From JAPEKQ01 sp964516845 (lineage in GTDB: Bacteria > Joyebacterota > Joyebacteria > Joyebacterales > Joyebacteraceae), in the NCBI GenBank assembly GCA_964516845.1, contig CAZEXP010000046.1:1-17314 (forward strand): 17,314 bases of DNA, given 5' to 3'. The notes under the pieces are model-generated. The model worked only from the letters and a program-made list of their open reading frames with translations, searched no databases and was not told the origin of the DNA. Shown here one piece after another: positions 1-8,848 of the stretch. Numbering within the stretch: the first letter of the stretch is position 1; each line of letters starts with the position of its first letter. The translations under genes and the position numbers were made by a program.

Positions 1-142
1 CGCCGCCGACGGGGACATTCCCCTTCCAGCAGAGGTAGTTCTCGTAGTCCCTGCATTGCTGCGCGTGGAGTCCGGTCGCCAGAAGCGAGACAAGAGCCAG
101 GGTGCCAATTGCCAACCAAACCTGTGTGCGCGTGCTGTTCAT
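1..142 (-). CDS. Exported protein, N-terminal fragment (cut by window edge)
   Basis: Only the first 47 codons are in the window; the gene runs off the left edge. The start is ATG at 142, with GGGAGG (147-152 on the complement) four bases upstream. The visible protein has a short n-region with one Arg, a hydrophobic core (about residues 8-25) and a signal-peptidase site after LHA at residue 27. The mature protein would begin QQCRDYENYLCWKGNVPVGG. A Cys-x-Asp-Tyr opening followed by a Trp-Lys-Gly segment resembles the first blade of LVIVD-type or other beta-propeller secreted proteins in FCB-related bacteria. That is inference from a very short stretch, so the function stays open. The gene is divergent from the OmpA-type lipoprotein gene. 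Confidence 0.72.
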   Translation of the reverse strand, partial: MNSTRTQVWLAIGTLALVSLLATGLHAQQCRDYENYLCWKGNVPVGG

Positions 143-212
143 ACATCCTCCCATGTACGCTGGGCCGCGTCTGACGACACGACGCGAACCGCAACACTGT
201 CTCATGCCTATC

Positions 213-237
213 TGATATACCAACTCATAGTGTATCA
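213..237. repeat. Imperfect inverted repeat, possible operator
   Basis: TGATATAC (213-220) and GTGTATCA (230-237) are inverted copies matching at 7 of 8 positions, separated by nine bases. The site lies in the divergent intergenic region over the candidate -10 box of the leftward gene, where a repressor site would be expected. No regulator in the window is an obvious partner. Confidence 0.3.
214..222 (-). promoter_or_regulatory. Candidate extended -10 promoter of the leftward exported-protein gene
   Basis: Read on the complement this is TGG followed by TATATC, an extended -10 arrangement (TGn then a hexamer with T1 and A2 kept). It lies 72 bases before the ATG at 142. No convincing -35 box sits 16-18 bases upstream. 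It shares the GG-TA pattern of the other candidate promoters in the window and overlaps the left arm of the inverted repeat at 213-237. Confidence 0.3.
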
Positions 238-381
238 CACACTCCCCCCTGTCTGTCAACTACGGAGGTATGAGCGCGCCCGGGGGAACCATCCTTGACT
301 TTGCCGCATCGAAGACACCATGCTCCTGTTCGTCCGAACATCAATGAAGCTCAGGTGCGGTACCCACGCGGGAGGAATCAC

Positions 382-1056
382 ATGAGAAGAGTTCTGACGG
401 TCGTCGTCATCATCACCGTCGTCGCGCTGCTTACCGGCTGCGCGTCGATGTCGAGAAGCGACAAGGGGATTCTCATCGGCGGCGCGACCGGCGCAGTGAT
501 CGGCGGAGCCATCGGTGATGCATCAGGCAACACGGCGCTCGGCGCTATCCTCGGTGCTGTGATCGGTGGAGCGGCGGGAGCCGCCATCGGCGAGTACATG
601 GACGATCAGGCCGAGGAGATCGAGGCCGACATCGAAGGCGCCAATGTCGAGCGCGTCGGCGAAGGGATCAAGATCACATTCAACTCGGGCCTCCTGTTCG
701 ATGTCAACAAGTCCGACCTCAGGCCCGCGTCGCAGGAGAACCTGACCGAGTTGGCCAGGATCCTCAACAAGTATCCGGACACCGACATCCTCGTCGAGGG
801 CCACACCGACTCCGACGGCACTGAGGAGTACAACATGGCACTCTCGGAGCGCCGCTCACTGTCGGTGTCGAACTACCTCATCGGGCACTCGGTCGCGGCT
901 GCCCGCATGACGATCACGTGGTACGGCGAGATGCAGCCTGTCGCCACAAACGACACGGTCGGGGGCAAGCAGCAGAACCGTCGTGTCGAGGTCGCCATCA
1001 TGGCCAACGATGAACTCAAGGCCGCCGCGGAGCGCGGCGAGCTCGACGGGAAATAG
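382..1056 (+). CDS. OmpA-family lipoprotein with glycine-zipper domain
   Basis: 224 residues. It is a peptidoglycan-binding envelope lipoprotein, likely tethering a membrane to the cell wall. The start at 382 is chosen because GGGAGG (370-375) lies six bases upstream and the protein then begins with a clean type II signal peptide ending in lipobox LTGC (Cys20); an upstream in-frame ATG at 295 adds 29 residues that do not look like a signal. Residues 29-72 are a double glycine zipper (GGATGAVIGGAIG and GAVIGGAAGAAIG), as in YiaD/SlyB-type proteins. Residues about 97-208 are an OmpA C-terminal domain with GHTDSDG (140-146), the NMALSERRS helix with Arg158, and KQQNRRVE (196-203). In the family the conserved Asp and Arg bind diaminopimelate. 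A stem-loop terminator follows. Confidence 0.93.
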   Translation: MRRVLTVVVIITVVALLTGCASMSRSDKGILIGGATGAVIGGAIGDASGNTALGAILGAVIGGAAGAAIGEYMDDQAEEIEADIEGANVERVGEGIKITFNSGLLFDVNKSDLRPASQENLTELARILNKYPDTDILVEGHTDSDGTEEYNMALSERRSLSVSNYLIGHSVAAARMTITWYGEMQPVATNDTVGGKQQNRRVEVAIMANDELKAAAERGELDGK

Positions 1057-1095
1057 GGAACTCGCGACCGCTTGCGAGACGGCTCAGATCGTGAC

Positions 1096-1130
1096 GAACG
1101 GCCTCCGGGGAACCGGGGGCCGTTCTCTTT
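1096..1130 (+). terminator. Intrinsic terminator of the OmpA-type gene
   Basis: GAACGGCCTCCGG (1096-1108) pairs with 1113-1125 to give a 13-bp stem (one G-T wobble) closed by a GGAA tetraloop, and is followed by TCTTT. It lies 40 bases after the stop codon of the lipoprotein gene. The T tract is short, so termination may be incomplete. Confidence 0.7.
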
Positions 1131-1183
1131 GCCCCCGGCGGGCCGCGCACCGGACGGATGGACAGGCCGGGACCGCATGATGC

Positions 1184-1213
1184 TTGAGCCTCACCCGTCA
1201 AAGGCGGTATACT
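1184..1213 (+). promoter_or_regulatory. Candidate sigma-70-type promoter of the C39/beta-helix gene
   Basis: TTGAGC (1184-1189) and TATACT (1208-1213) are separated by 18 bases, matching the consensus at 4 of 6 and 5 of 6 positions. The -10 box ends 52 bases before the start codon at 1266. It lies just after the terminator of the previous gene, so the downstream gene is probably its own transcription unit. Confidence 0.5.
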
Positions 1214-1265
1214 GGCCAACTGTCGACACTATCCAATCGATCACGACTCGGACCGGGAGACTTCG

Positions 1266-3611
1266 ATGAAAACACGGCGGGCACTCCTCGTCACCATTGC
1301 CATGCTGGCGGTTCTGTTCTCAGCACCGCCCGCTCCCGCGCATGCCGCCGGAGCACGCGCCGCCGCGGCGCCCGACGCTCCGACCCTCGCCGGGCTCCGA
1401 CAGACCGCCGCACTGGTGGCCGAACTCGGCGACGATATCGACTGGATGGGTCCGGCGGCTCCGCCGTGGGTCACATCGCGCGAACGGTTCGACCCGCCGC
1501 CCTCCTGGACCGTGTACGTCATCCCCAGTGTCCCCGGATACGAGTGGCGGCACGGGTGCACCCCCACCTCCATCGGGATGATCATGGGATACTATGACGG
1601 GTTGGGGTATGACGACCTCATCCCGGGAGACGCCTCAACACAGACAGAAGACGTCAGCCAGACCATCGCATCGCAGCGCTCGGAACTCGACCCGGCCAAC
1701 TACGAGGACTACTGCCTCCCCATCGACAGCCATGGAGGAATCATCCTGCCGGATCTGTCCGAGGATCCTGTCGGAGATGAACACGAAGACGACTGCATCG
1801 CGGACTTCATCGGCACGTCGTGGAGCGTCCGGGACCTGGCGTACGGTTGGACGCAAACCGACTACCTCATCGACGCGGTCCCGGAGTACATCGAGTCGCG
1901 ATACCCCGACTTCGATGCGTTCGCCGAGTTCCTCCACATCCAGTTCGGGACGCTCGACTGGGACACCTTCAGGGCCGAGATGGACGCAGGGAGACCGATG
2001 CAGATGTCGGTCGATACCGATGGAGACGACGGCAGCGACCACTCGGTCACCGCCGTCGGTTACGCACAGAACGTCGCCGGGGACTCTCTCTACTACGGGT
2101 GTCTCGACACGTGGGGGCCGGCGAGCGAGGTGCGGTGGTGCGAGTTCGAAGCCATGGAGGAAGGCCAGGAGTGGGGCGTTCGCCGGGCCACGCGCATCAC
2201 GCTCGACCGCTCGCTCATCGTGGACGCCGGCGGCGGCGGGCAATACACGACCATCCAGGATGCCATTGACGCATCTCCCGACGGCCGGATGATCAAGGTC
2301 ATGCCGGGCACCTACACGGGCACCGGAAATTTGGACATCGACCCCGGGAACAAGAGCCTCCACATCATGGCGATGAACACGCGCGGCGACGTCATCATCG
2401 ACTGTGAGAGCGCCGGGCACGCGTTCTACTTCAACAGCTCGCAGGATACGACGACCGTCATCGAGGGATTCACTATCCAAAACGGGCTTTCCGCGTACGG
2501 CGGGGCGATCGAGTGCCTCTGGACCTGCTCGCCGAAGCTCGTTGACCTGACCATCGAGTCCTGCCAGGCGACGACTGACGGCGGCGCCATCGCGTGCCGC
2601 GCCAACTCGAGTCCCATCATCCGGAACTGCTGCATCCGCGAGTGCGAGAGCGCGGGGCGCGGCGGTGGCGTATTCTGCGGAGCCTCCTCTCCCGCCGTCT
2701 GCGGGACAACGGTTGCGGAGTGCTCTTCCGGCGGTGAGGGCGGCGGCATCTACTGCTTCAGCACGTCGTCACCCACGATCACCAACACGATCATCGCCGG
2801 CAGCGTCGCGGGGGCCGGTATCGCAACCGACGGCACGGCGACGCCCACGGTCAACCATTCCTGCATCTATGGCAACGCGGGTGGCGATGCGGTCCCGGCG
2901 GGAGGCGACAATCTCTTCGAGGACCCGCTGTTCTGCCCCGGGGAGCTTACGCTCTACGACGATTCGCCGTGCCTGGCGGCCAGCAACGTCTGGGGTGAGC
3001 GGATCGGCGCATTCGGAGCGGGTGGATGCGGTACGCCGGTCAACGGCATCTTCTACGCGTCCGTCACCGGCCCCACAGAGGTCACGCTGCGCTGGGATCT
3101 CGCAACGCTCGACGGCATCGACAGGCTGCTCGTCAAACGGGCCCTTGCCGAGGACGGGCCTTACGAACCGGTGACGAGGGAGCCTCTCGCGCCCATAACG
3201 CCCGGCGTGTACGTGGACAACACGGTCTGGTCCGAGACCACGTTCTGGTACCGGCTGAACGCGCTGATGTGGGATGGGACCGAGGACATCTGCGGGCAGG
3301 GCGTGGTGAACGCGGCCACCGCGGGGACGCTCGCCATACACCTCTGGCGTCCGATGCCGAGCCCGTTCACCGGGAGCACGACATTGACCTTCGAGATCCC
3401 TCACGGCGTCGACCGGACGCGCGTGAGCGTGTACGATGCCGCCGGACGACGCGTCCGGACGATCGTGGACGGCCCGCTTGACGGCGGCCGCCGCGACATC
3501 GTGTGGAACGGTCGCGACGATACAGGCTCCGCAGTCGCCGCCGGCGTCTACTTCGTGAGACTCGAATGCGATCAGATCCGCCGCGGCAGGAAGCTCGTGC
3601 TGATCAGATAG
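1266..3611 (+). CDS. Secreted papain-like (C39-type) protease fused to beta-helix, FN3-like and FlgD-like sorting domains
   Basis: 781 residues; GGGAGA (1255-1260) precedes the ATG by five bases. Residues 1-29 form a signal peptide (cleavage near AHA). Residues about 80-315 are a C39-like peptidase: GCTPTSIGMIMGYYD carries candidate nucleophile Cys98, DHSVTAVGY carries His259 and DTWG carries Asp281. Residues about 318-580 are a right-handed beta-helix, opening with QYTTIQDAID and continuing with GG[AG][IV] coils near 412, 439, 466 and 493 (period about 27) rich in Cys. Residues about 592-690 resemble a fibronectin type III domain. Residues about 697-781 are a FlgD-like Ig domain with YDAAGRRVRTIVDG and GVYFVRLE, the kind used as a C-terminal sorting tail. 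An extracellular or surface-bound enzyme is likely; the substrate is unknown. Catalytic residues are assigned by motif, not by alignment. Confidence 0.9.
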   Translation: MKTRRALLVTIAMLAVLFSAPPAPAHAAGARAAAAPDAPTLAGLRQTAALVAELGDDIDWMGPAAPPWVTSRERFDPPPSWTVYVIPSVPGYEWRHGCTPTSIGMIMGYYDGLGYDDLIPGDASTQTEDVSQTIASQRSELDPANYEDYCLPIDSHGGIILPDLSEDPVGDEHEDDCIADFIGTSWSVRDLAYGWTQTDYLIDAVPEYIESRYPDFDAFAEFLHIQFGTLDWDTFRAEMDAGRPMQMSVDTDGDDGSDHSVTAVGYAQNVAGDSLYYGCLDTWGPASEVRWCEFEAMEEGQEWGVRRATRITLDRSLIVDAGGGGQYTTIQDAIDASPDGRMIKVMPGTYTGTGNLDIDPGNKSLHIMAMNTRGDVIIDCESAGHAFYFNSSQDTTTVIEGFTIQNGLSAYGGAIECLWTCSPKLVDLTIESCQATTDGGAIACRANSSPIIRNCCIRECESAGRGGGVFCGASSPAVCGTTVAECSSGGEGGGIYCFSTSSPTITNTIIAGSVAGAGIATDGTATPTVNHSCIYGNAGGDAVPAGGDNLFEDPLFCPGELTLYDDSPCLAASNVWGERIGAFGAGGCGTPVNGIFYASVTGPTEVTLRWDLATLDGIDRLLVKRALAEDGPYEPVTREPLAPITPGVYVDNTVWSETTFWYRLNALMWDGTEDICGQGVVNAATAGTLAIHLWRPMPSPFTGSTTLTFEIPHGVDRTRVSVYDAAGRRVRTIVDGPLDGGRRDIVWNGRDDTGSAVAAGVYFVRLECDQIRRGRKLVLIR

Positions 3612-3622
3612 TGGCGGCAAGC

Positions 3623-5989
3623 CTACTTGAGCAGAAGCATCTTGCGAAGCCTCGCGCCGTCCGGGGTCTCGAGCCGATAGAAGTAGACCCCCGACGCGAG
3701 CTTGTTCCCCGCGTCGTCCTTCCCTTCCCATGCGACCTGGTAGCTGTCGGCCGCATGGTATCCGTCCACGAGCGTTGCGACGCGACGACCTGCCACATCG
3801 TAGACCACGAGCGACACGTTGCCCCCGACCGGGAGCGCGAAGGCGATCGCCGTCCCGCGCCGGATCGGATTCGGGAAGTTCTGCGAAAGCGAGACCACGC
3901 TCGTCGTATCCTCCGAGGACGACCCGTTGCCCACCGGGACCTGCTCGGTATACGGAAAGCAGTTGAAGTTCGTCACGGTCAGCAGCACGTCGTCGGTGGT
4001 CAGGGTGTCCGTGAATGCGATGACGGCCTCCCCGCCGGCGCCCGCGACCGCCGAGCCGATGCATTCCCCATCCATGGAGAGCGCCGCGAGCGCGCCCGCC
4101 TCCGTCTGCACGGCGAACTCGAAGGCCGTCGGGTCGACGGACCCGCCGTGCGTCACCGTGAGCGTGCCGGGCGCCGCGGTGCGGACATGCAGACTCGGGT
4201 CTCCGAAGACGTGCCAGTGATCCGATTCGTTCGCACCGGTCGCGCCGTAGGCGTCGATCATGGCGCACGCGCCGTTCATGTAGAGACCGGCCAGCGTCCG
4301 GTTCTCCCCGGTGACCAGCAGGTCCATGATCTCAAGGTGCGCGGTGATCGGCGGGACCCAGTCCTGGCTGATCGATGACGCGTAGATGCCGACGGCGCCG
4401 GTCGGACGGTCACCGTTCGTGGCCCGCATCCACGCCTCCGCGAAACACGTGAGCGTGTGGAACTTCCCAACGTAGCAGGCCGTGCTGACGATCCACGGAA
4501 GCATGTCGTCGTTGACGAGCGCGTTGACGTGACCGTTGATGAACGGACCCGTCGACCATCCCATCGTCGCGCCGTGCCCCATGTAGTTGACCAGGCCTCG
4601 CCCCTCATCAAGCGCCGCCGCGATCTGAGCCGTGCTCGCGGACGGGTCATAGATGGCGTCGACGTCGGTGAACGCGAATCCGAGAAGCGTCTGCCGCATG
4701 TCCTCGATGAACTCGAAGTCCGGCGTCCCGGTTCCTCCGTCCTGATTGGATGCGATCCCGGTGGCCTTGTGGTACCACGCGGCGCCCGCCTGCGGCTGAC
4801 TCTCGTACTCGACGCTGCGCGTGACCTGCGTCAGAACATCGTCCGTGGTCTCCGCGGAGAAACGCCCGATGAGAATGTCGGGGTAGCTGTCGGCCCCGTC
4901 GAGAAGCGCGTACATGGGATCCGCCGCCTTGCTTCCGTCGAGATACGTGGGAACCTGGTCGCCGTCGCCGACGAGAAGAACGAACGCGATGCCGTCGTTC
5001 TGGTAGGCGTCAAGGATATAGCTGGCGATGTCGTCATCGGTGGAGCCGACGGTCGAAAGCGCCACGAGCGACGTCGGCACGCCCGACTGCTCCTTCCACT
5101 CGACGAACGACTCCATCGAACCAACGAAGTCGTCGTACGCAATGATGAGCATCGGCCCGACCTCGGGCACCGGCGAGTACCGGCCGCGTGCCGTCGCCAG
5201 CGTCCCGCTCTGGAACAGCGCGTCAGCATTGAGATAGCGGCCGGCGTACGCCCGCTCGAACTCGACCGAACGCACCGACGGCCGGACGTGCATCTCGTTC
5301 ATCCCGCGGTCGGCCGTCGTCACCACTTCGATGGTCGCCGAGCGGAGCACGCGGAGCGTGCGCCGGGCCGGGTTGTATTGAAACGCGTTGACGGACACGA
5401 CGGCGCCGCGCGTGTCTCGGAGAATGTACGGCTCGCCGATCTCAACGGAGTCCTCCGGATACCAGCGGTCCTCGGCGTAGACCCGGCCGAGTTCGTAGGG
5501 AACGCTCGCGGGATCGATCTCGCGTGAGATGCTGCCCTTCGACGGCAGGAGGTCGACGTCGGCAAACTCGTCGTAGACGGCGTCACTCACACGGAGTCCG
5601 ACCGCGCCCAGATCGTAGATCGCGATCGACGTCCGGACGACCGGCAGTTCGGGAGCGCCGCGCTCGAGCCTGAGAGCCGCGCCCGGAAGCGCCAACGCCG
5701 TCCACTCCCCACCCATCGCCGTCACATCCGCCGTCATGAACCGGTTGAGCTCGAAGCTGAGCCGCGTGGTCGCGAGGTCGGAGGCAAGCACGCGGAGCGT
5801 GAACGGCTCATCCCCCGGACTCAGATGGACCTGCTCGATGCCGGCCGGGGTTCGTGATGCTCCCGTCCAGAGCACCGGGACCGCAGCCGCGGACGCGGTC
5901 AGCATCAGCAGCGCCGATGCTGCCAATGCAAGCAGTGTGGATGTCCCGATGCGGTGTCTCGTGATGTGTGTGGAGAGTGTCTTCTTCAT
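3623..5989 (-). CDS. Secreted gingipain-type C25 cysteine protease with FlgD-like sorting domain
   Basis: 788 residues. The start at 5989 (MKKTLSTHITRHRIG) is preferred because GGAGGG (5998-6003 on the complement) lies eight bases upstream; an in-frame ATG at 6010 has no ribosome-binding site. Residues 1-36 look like a signal peptide. Residues about 45-270 resemble the C25 propeptide. Residues about 278-600 are the catalytic domain: LLVGDGDQVP (338-347), YMGHGA with His472, STACYVG with Cys505, and FGDPSLHVRT (595-604). The His-Cys gap of 33 residues equals that of arginine gingipain, as I recall its numbering. Residues about 607-690 resemble the Ig-like domain after the gingipain catalytic core. 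Residues about 700-788 are a FlgD-like tail (QNFPNP, YDVAGRRVATLVDG, GVYFYRLE). It looks like a cargo protease rather than a PorU-type sortase, as it carries its own tail. It is convergent with the previous gene, 11 bases apart. Confidence 0.92.
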   Translation of the reverse strand: MKKTLSTHITRHRIGTSTLLALAASALLMLTASAAAVPVLWTGASRTPAGIEQVHLSPGDEPFTLRVLASDLATTRLSFELNRFMTADVTAMGGEWTALALPGAALRLERGAPELPVVRTSIAIYDLGAVGLRVSDAVYDEFADVDLLPSKGSISREIDPASVPYELGRVYAEDRWYPEDSVEIGEPYILRDTRGAVVSVNAFQYNPARRTLRVLRSATIEVVTTADRGMNEMHVRPSVRSVEFERAYAGRYLNADALFQSGTLATARGRYSPVPEVGPMLIIAYDDFVGSMESFVEWKEQSGVPTSLVALSTVGSTDDDIASYILDAYQNDGIAFVLLVGDGDQVPTYLDGSKAADPMYALLDGADSYPDILIGRFSAETTDDVLTQVTRSVEYESQPQAGAAWYHKATGIASNQDGGTGTPDFEFIEDMRQTLLGFAFTDVDAIYDPSASTAQIAAALDEGRGLVNYMGHGATMGWSTGPFINGHVNALVNDDMLPWIVSTACYVGKFHTLTCFAEAWMRATNGDRPTGAVGIYASSISQDWVPPITAHLEIMDLLVTGENRTLAGLYMNGACAMIDAYGATGANESDHWHVFGDPSLHVRTAAPGTLTVTHGGSVDPTAFEFAVQTEAGALAALSMDGECIGSAVAGAGGEAVIAFTDTLTTDDVLLTVTNFNCFPYTEQVPVGNGSSSEDTTSVVSLSQNFPNPIRRGTAIAFALPVGGNVSLVVYDVAGRRVATLVDGYHAADSYQVAWEGKDDAGNKLASGVYFYRLETPDGARLRKMLLLK

Positions 5990-6046
5990 GGGGCATTCCC
6001 TCCGGGGCATGAGTGTCCCGTCAGTGATGGAGAAACGTCCGTGTTC

Positions 6047-6055
6047 ATTGTACCA
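6047..6055 (-). promoter_or_regulatory. Candidate extended -10 promoter of the C25 protease gene
   Basis: On the complement this reads TGG-TACAAT, an extended -10 with a 5-of-6 hexamer, 57 bases before the start at 5989. A -35 box at normal spacing is weak (TTCGGT at 18 bases), consistent with the TGn extension. A rightward promoter lies about 60 bases away in the same divergent gap. Confidence 0.45.
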
Positions 6056-6092
6056 CGGCCGGCTGTGTCACCGAAGAGCGTGGCCGGGGCCG

Positions 6093-6121
6093 TTGCAAGC
6101 ACCGCGGATACGTGGTATTAT
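6093..6121 (+). promoter_or_regulatory. Sigma-70-type promoter of the beta-helix gene
   Basis: TTGCAA (6093-6098) and TATTAT (6116-6121) are separated by 17 bases, and TGG precedes the -10 box as an extended element. Matches to consensus are 4 of 6 and 5 of 6. The -10 ends 64 bases before the start at 6186. This is the best-formed promoter in the window. Confidence 0.58.
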
Positions 6122-6185
6122 GGGTGTGACTCATCATCCTGAACCCACACTCGCGCAGCACAAGCGCCCACAAGGAGGCGATGCG

Positions 6186-7424
6186 ATGCGAACGCCGCAC
6201 ACTCTTTGGATGCAGTTCTGCATGGCCGCGCTTCTTCTCATCCCCGCCGCGGCGCTCTCCGCGATCCATATCGTGGAACCCGACGGCACAGGTGACTTCG
6301 CGACCATCCAGGAGGCAGTCACCGCAGCCGCCGAGGAAGACACGGTCCTTCTGGCGGACGGCACGTTCACCGGGGACGGAAACCGGGACGCCAGCTACCT
6401 GGGCAAGGCGCTCACCATCCGGTCGCTGAACGGCGATCCTGCGAACTGCATCATCGATCTCGAAGGCTCGCCGGGGAACGAACACCGCGCCTTCACGTTC
6501 GCCAACGGCGAGGGGCTCGGCTCGCGCCTCCGCAACGTCACCATCAGAAACGGCTATGTCGGTCTCTACGAGGGCGGCGGAGCAATCTCGTGTGACGACA
6601 CGGCGCCCATCATCACCGGCGTGTTCTTTGAGAACTGCTCGGCGAGCAGCGGCGGAGCGGTCTGGGCCGTCGACGGGGCGCATCCCTACATCGGCCAGTG
6701 CTCGTTCACCGACTGCACGAGCCGCTACGACCACGGCGGCGCCGTCTACGCGGCCGACTCATACCCGCAAATCATGGAGTCCTGCTTCGAAGGGAATGCG
6801 TGCGCGGAGAAGGGCGGGGCGATCTGGTCCAGCTTCGGCAACGTCGATATTGCCGCGTGCGTCTTCGTGGCCAACACGTCGCTCGGCGACGGCCCGACGA
6901 TTGGTGGCGGAGCCGTTCACCTGCAGGGCACGAGCACACCCTTCATCGATGGATGCACATTCCTCAGGAACACGGCCGTGAGAGGTGGCGCGGTCATCGT
7001 GCATGACTCCGCAGGCGGATCGATAACGCGCAATACGTTCGCGGGCAACAGCGCCGCGTGGGGCACGAGCGTCTACCTGTGGATGTCCGCACCGTGGTTC
7101 GATCTCAACATCTTCGCGTTCGACGAGCCCGGGATCGATCCCGTGTACTGCGCCGAGTTCTCAGATCCGACGTTCATCCGAAGCTGCGTGTTCGGTAATT
7201 CCAGCGGAGACTCGCTGTGCGGAACGTCGAGCGGAACGGTGTTCGAGGACCCTCTGTTCTGTGATCTCGCCGCAGACGACGTGACGCTTCACGAGAATTC
7301 GCCGTGCATGCCCGTGAACAACCCGCACGGTTTCCTGATTGGGTCCTGCGACATGGGCTGCGAACCCACGGCGGTTCAGGGACACGAGATGCACTGGGGA
7401 GAGATCAAGGCGCTGTACAGGTAG
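6186..7424 (+). CDS. Secreted right-handed beta-helix protein
   Basis: 412 residues. AAGGAGG (6172-6178) sits seven bases before the ATG at 6186, which begins a clean signal peptide (residues 1-26, cleavage after LSA). The mature protein opens with HIVEPDGTGDFATIQEAV, the usual entry of pectate-lyase-like (DUF1565/PbH1) beta-helices. Six coils carry GGA[IV], with the Ala at 133, 158, 186, 212, 243 and 269, and share Cys positions with the beta-helix part of the protein at 1266-3611. The cap motif FEDPLFC...SPC (353-374) is also shared with that protein. It has no catalytic residues I recognise, so binding or adhesion is as likely as an enzyme. It lacks the FlgD-like tail and ends instead in MHWGEIKALYR. 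Its stop lies 11 bases from the convergent stop of the next gene. Confidence 0.88.
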   Translation: MRTPHTLWMQFCMAALLLIPAAALSAIHIVEPDGTGDFATIQEAVTAAAEEDTVLLADGTFTGDGNRDASYLGKALTIRSLNGDPANCIIDLEGSPGNEHRAFTFANGEGLGSRLRNVTIRNGYVGLYEGGGAISCDDTAPIITGVFFENCSASSGGAVWAVDGAHPYIGQCSFTDCTSRYDHGGAVYAADSYPQIMESCFEGNACAEKGGAIWSSFGNVDIAACVFVANTSLGDGPTIGGGAVHLQGTSTPFIDGCTFLRNTAVRGGAVIVHDSAGGSITRNTFAGNSAAWGTSVYLWMSAPWFDLNIFAFDEPGIDPVYCAEFSDPTFIRSCVFGNSSGDSLCGTSSGTVFEDPLFCDLAADDVTLHENSPCMPVNNPHGFLIGSCDMGCEPTAVQGHEMHWGEIKALYR

Positions 7425-7435
7425 GTGGTGGCGTC

Positions 7436-8848
7436 CTAGCGCATCCGGAGGCTGGTCGAGTACTCCCCGTAATCCACGTAGCTCCCGTTCATCCAGAAGA
7501 GGGTGGACGGGGGCTCCGTCGTTCCGGGGCCTGCCGGGGAGATGCGCGGAACGACCGGGCGGACGTTGTTCGAGCGGGAACCGGCCGTCACCGACTCGCT
7601 CTCCCACGCGGCCCCGCCATCACCGGTCTCCCAGCGCTCGATCTCGAAGACGCCGTCGACCTGGCGAGACAGATAGACGACCGAGGGATTCCCGTGGTCG
7701 AGAGTGATGCCGCCCGAATAGTGCCGGTCGTGCCGCCTCGTCCCGACGTTCCCGCTCGGGAACCAGGGGCCGGCCGCCGTCATCTCGTGCCGCTCCCATC
7801 CCCCGGGCGTCCACCGCGCGTACCAGTAGCGGTGGTCATCGAGTGAGGGAAACGTCACGTAAACGATGACGGGGATGCCTTCATCGTCGGCCACGTCCCA
7901 GACCCAGGCCGAGACGCCATCCGCCGAACCGTCGTAGACGACGTCGCACTCGTCCATCGTGAACGGAAGCTCGTACGTCCCACGGATCCGGGTCCCGTCC
8001 GCGCGCCAGGCGGCGTTATCATAGTAGCGCGCGTAGAGGATACGGTCTCCCCCCTCCGCACGCGGATGCGCGGGTGACACGGCAATGTGAACCGACGCGT
8101 CGCCGTCACCGGCGACCTGGAAGTAGGGGCTCGACTCGCCGGCCGCCATGAACGGTTCCGGCGCGTCCCAGTTCCAGCCGTCGGCCGACGTCCTCAGCCA
8201 CGTGTCGTACCCCGGGCCCCGCCAGAACAGCAGGATACGGTTGTCCTCCCCCGGCAGGAGGACGGGCCGGGGACCGGTGTGGCCGCGTGTCTCGTTCGTG
8301 TATGGCCCGGCGTCCTTCTCCTCTCCCCAGAGCGTGACGTCCTCCGGGTTCGTTGAGGTCCGGGTGATGAGCCACCTGCCGCGATGCATCGCGTAGAACA
8401 CCATGATGCGGCCGTCGGGACGCACGAGAAGCGTCGGGTTCGCGTGGTCGTCGGCGTGGAACTCCGGGCGAAGTGTCACAGTCGTGCGCTCGTTCGCGTC
8501 GTGGTCGTATGAGGCCACCCGGATGTCGCCGATCGAGTTGACCCAGGCTATGTATGTGCGGCGATGCTCACCCTCGTAGTAGATGGCGCGCGGGTCGGCG
8601 AGCCACGACCACGCGCCGTCCGGCGTGAGCATCTGGTAGTCCTCGCCGGGGCTCCCCGGCGCCACGTCCTCAGCGACGACAACAACCGGCTTGACCGCCG
8701 CGCGAGGAGAAGCGGCGTGCACATCGGCGTCACCGGCGTCGACCTCGCTGCCGCCGACGCCCACCTGCGCCCCGCAGCCGGCCAGCGCCAGAGCGCAGAC
8801 GGCCACGGCCAGCGAATGGACAACCACTGTGCGCGCGGACGGCTTCAT
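7436..8848 (-). CDS. BNR_4-type beta-propeller lipoprotein, possible polysaccharide lyase or glycan binder
   Basis: 470 residues. The ATG at 8848 has AGGAGG (8854-8859 on the complement) five bases upstream, and its A is the last base of the TGA of the preceding gene (TGATG), implying translational coupling. The signal peptide ends in lipobox LAGC (Cys25). A low-complexity linker (about 28-68) leads into a BNR_4-like propeller (about 76-455): GAWSWLADPRAIYY, TYIAWVNSIGDIRVASYDHD, DDHANPTLLVRPDGRIMVFY, RILLFWRG. The family includes propellers related to ulvan lyases of PL24/PL25, and His135 (in DDH) and His155 (in YAMH) resemble the paired His of those enzymes. That comparison is from memory. 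Last gene of a three-gene operon with a glycosyltransferase and an arylsulfotransferase-like protein. A pure binding role is possible. Confidence 0.87.
   Translation of the reverse strand: MKPSARTVVVHSLAVAVCALALAGCGAQVGVGGSEVDAGDADVHAASPRAAVKPVVVVAEDVAPGSPGEDYQMLTPDGAWSWLADPRAIYYEGEHRRTYIAWVNSIGDIRVASYDHDANERTTVTLRPEFHADDHANPTLLVRPDGRIMVFYAMHRGRWLITRTSTNPEDVTLWGEEKDAGPYTNETRGHTGPRPVLLPGEDNRILLFWRGPGYDTWLRTSADGWNWDAPEPFMAAGESSPYFQVAGDGDASVHIAVSPAHPRAEGGDRILYARYYDNAAWRADGTRIRGTYELPFTMDECDVVYDGSADGVSAWVWDVADDEGIPVIVYVTFPSLDDHRYWYARWTPGGWERHEMTAAGPWFPSGNVGTRRHDRHYSGGITLDHGNPSVVYLSRQVDGVFEIERWETGDGGAAWESESVTAGSRSNNVRPVVPRISPAGPGTTEPPSTLFWMNGSYVDYGEYSTSLRMR

Larger units (their letters stand above)
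143..381. other. Divergent intergenic region
   Basis: This 239-base gap lies between the truncated minus-strand gene and the OmpA-type gene. It is locally A+T-richer than the coding DNA around it (about 200-262). It holds an imperfect inverted repeat (213-237) and a candidate extended -10 box for the leftward gene. No clear promoter for the rightward gene was found. Possible reading frames through it are short and have no good ribosome-binding site. Confidence 0.6.
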
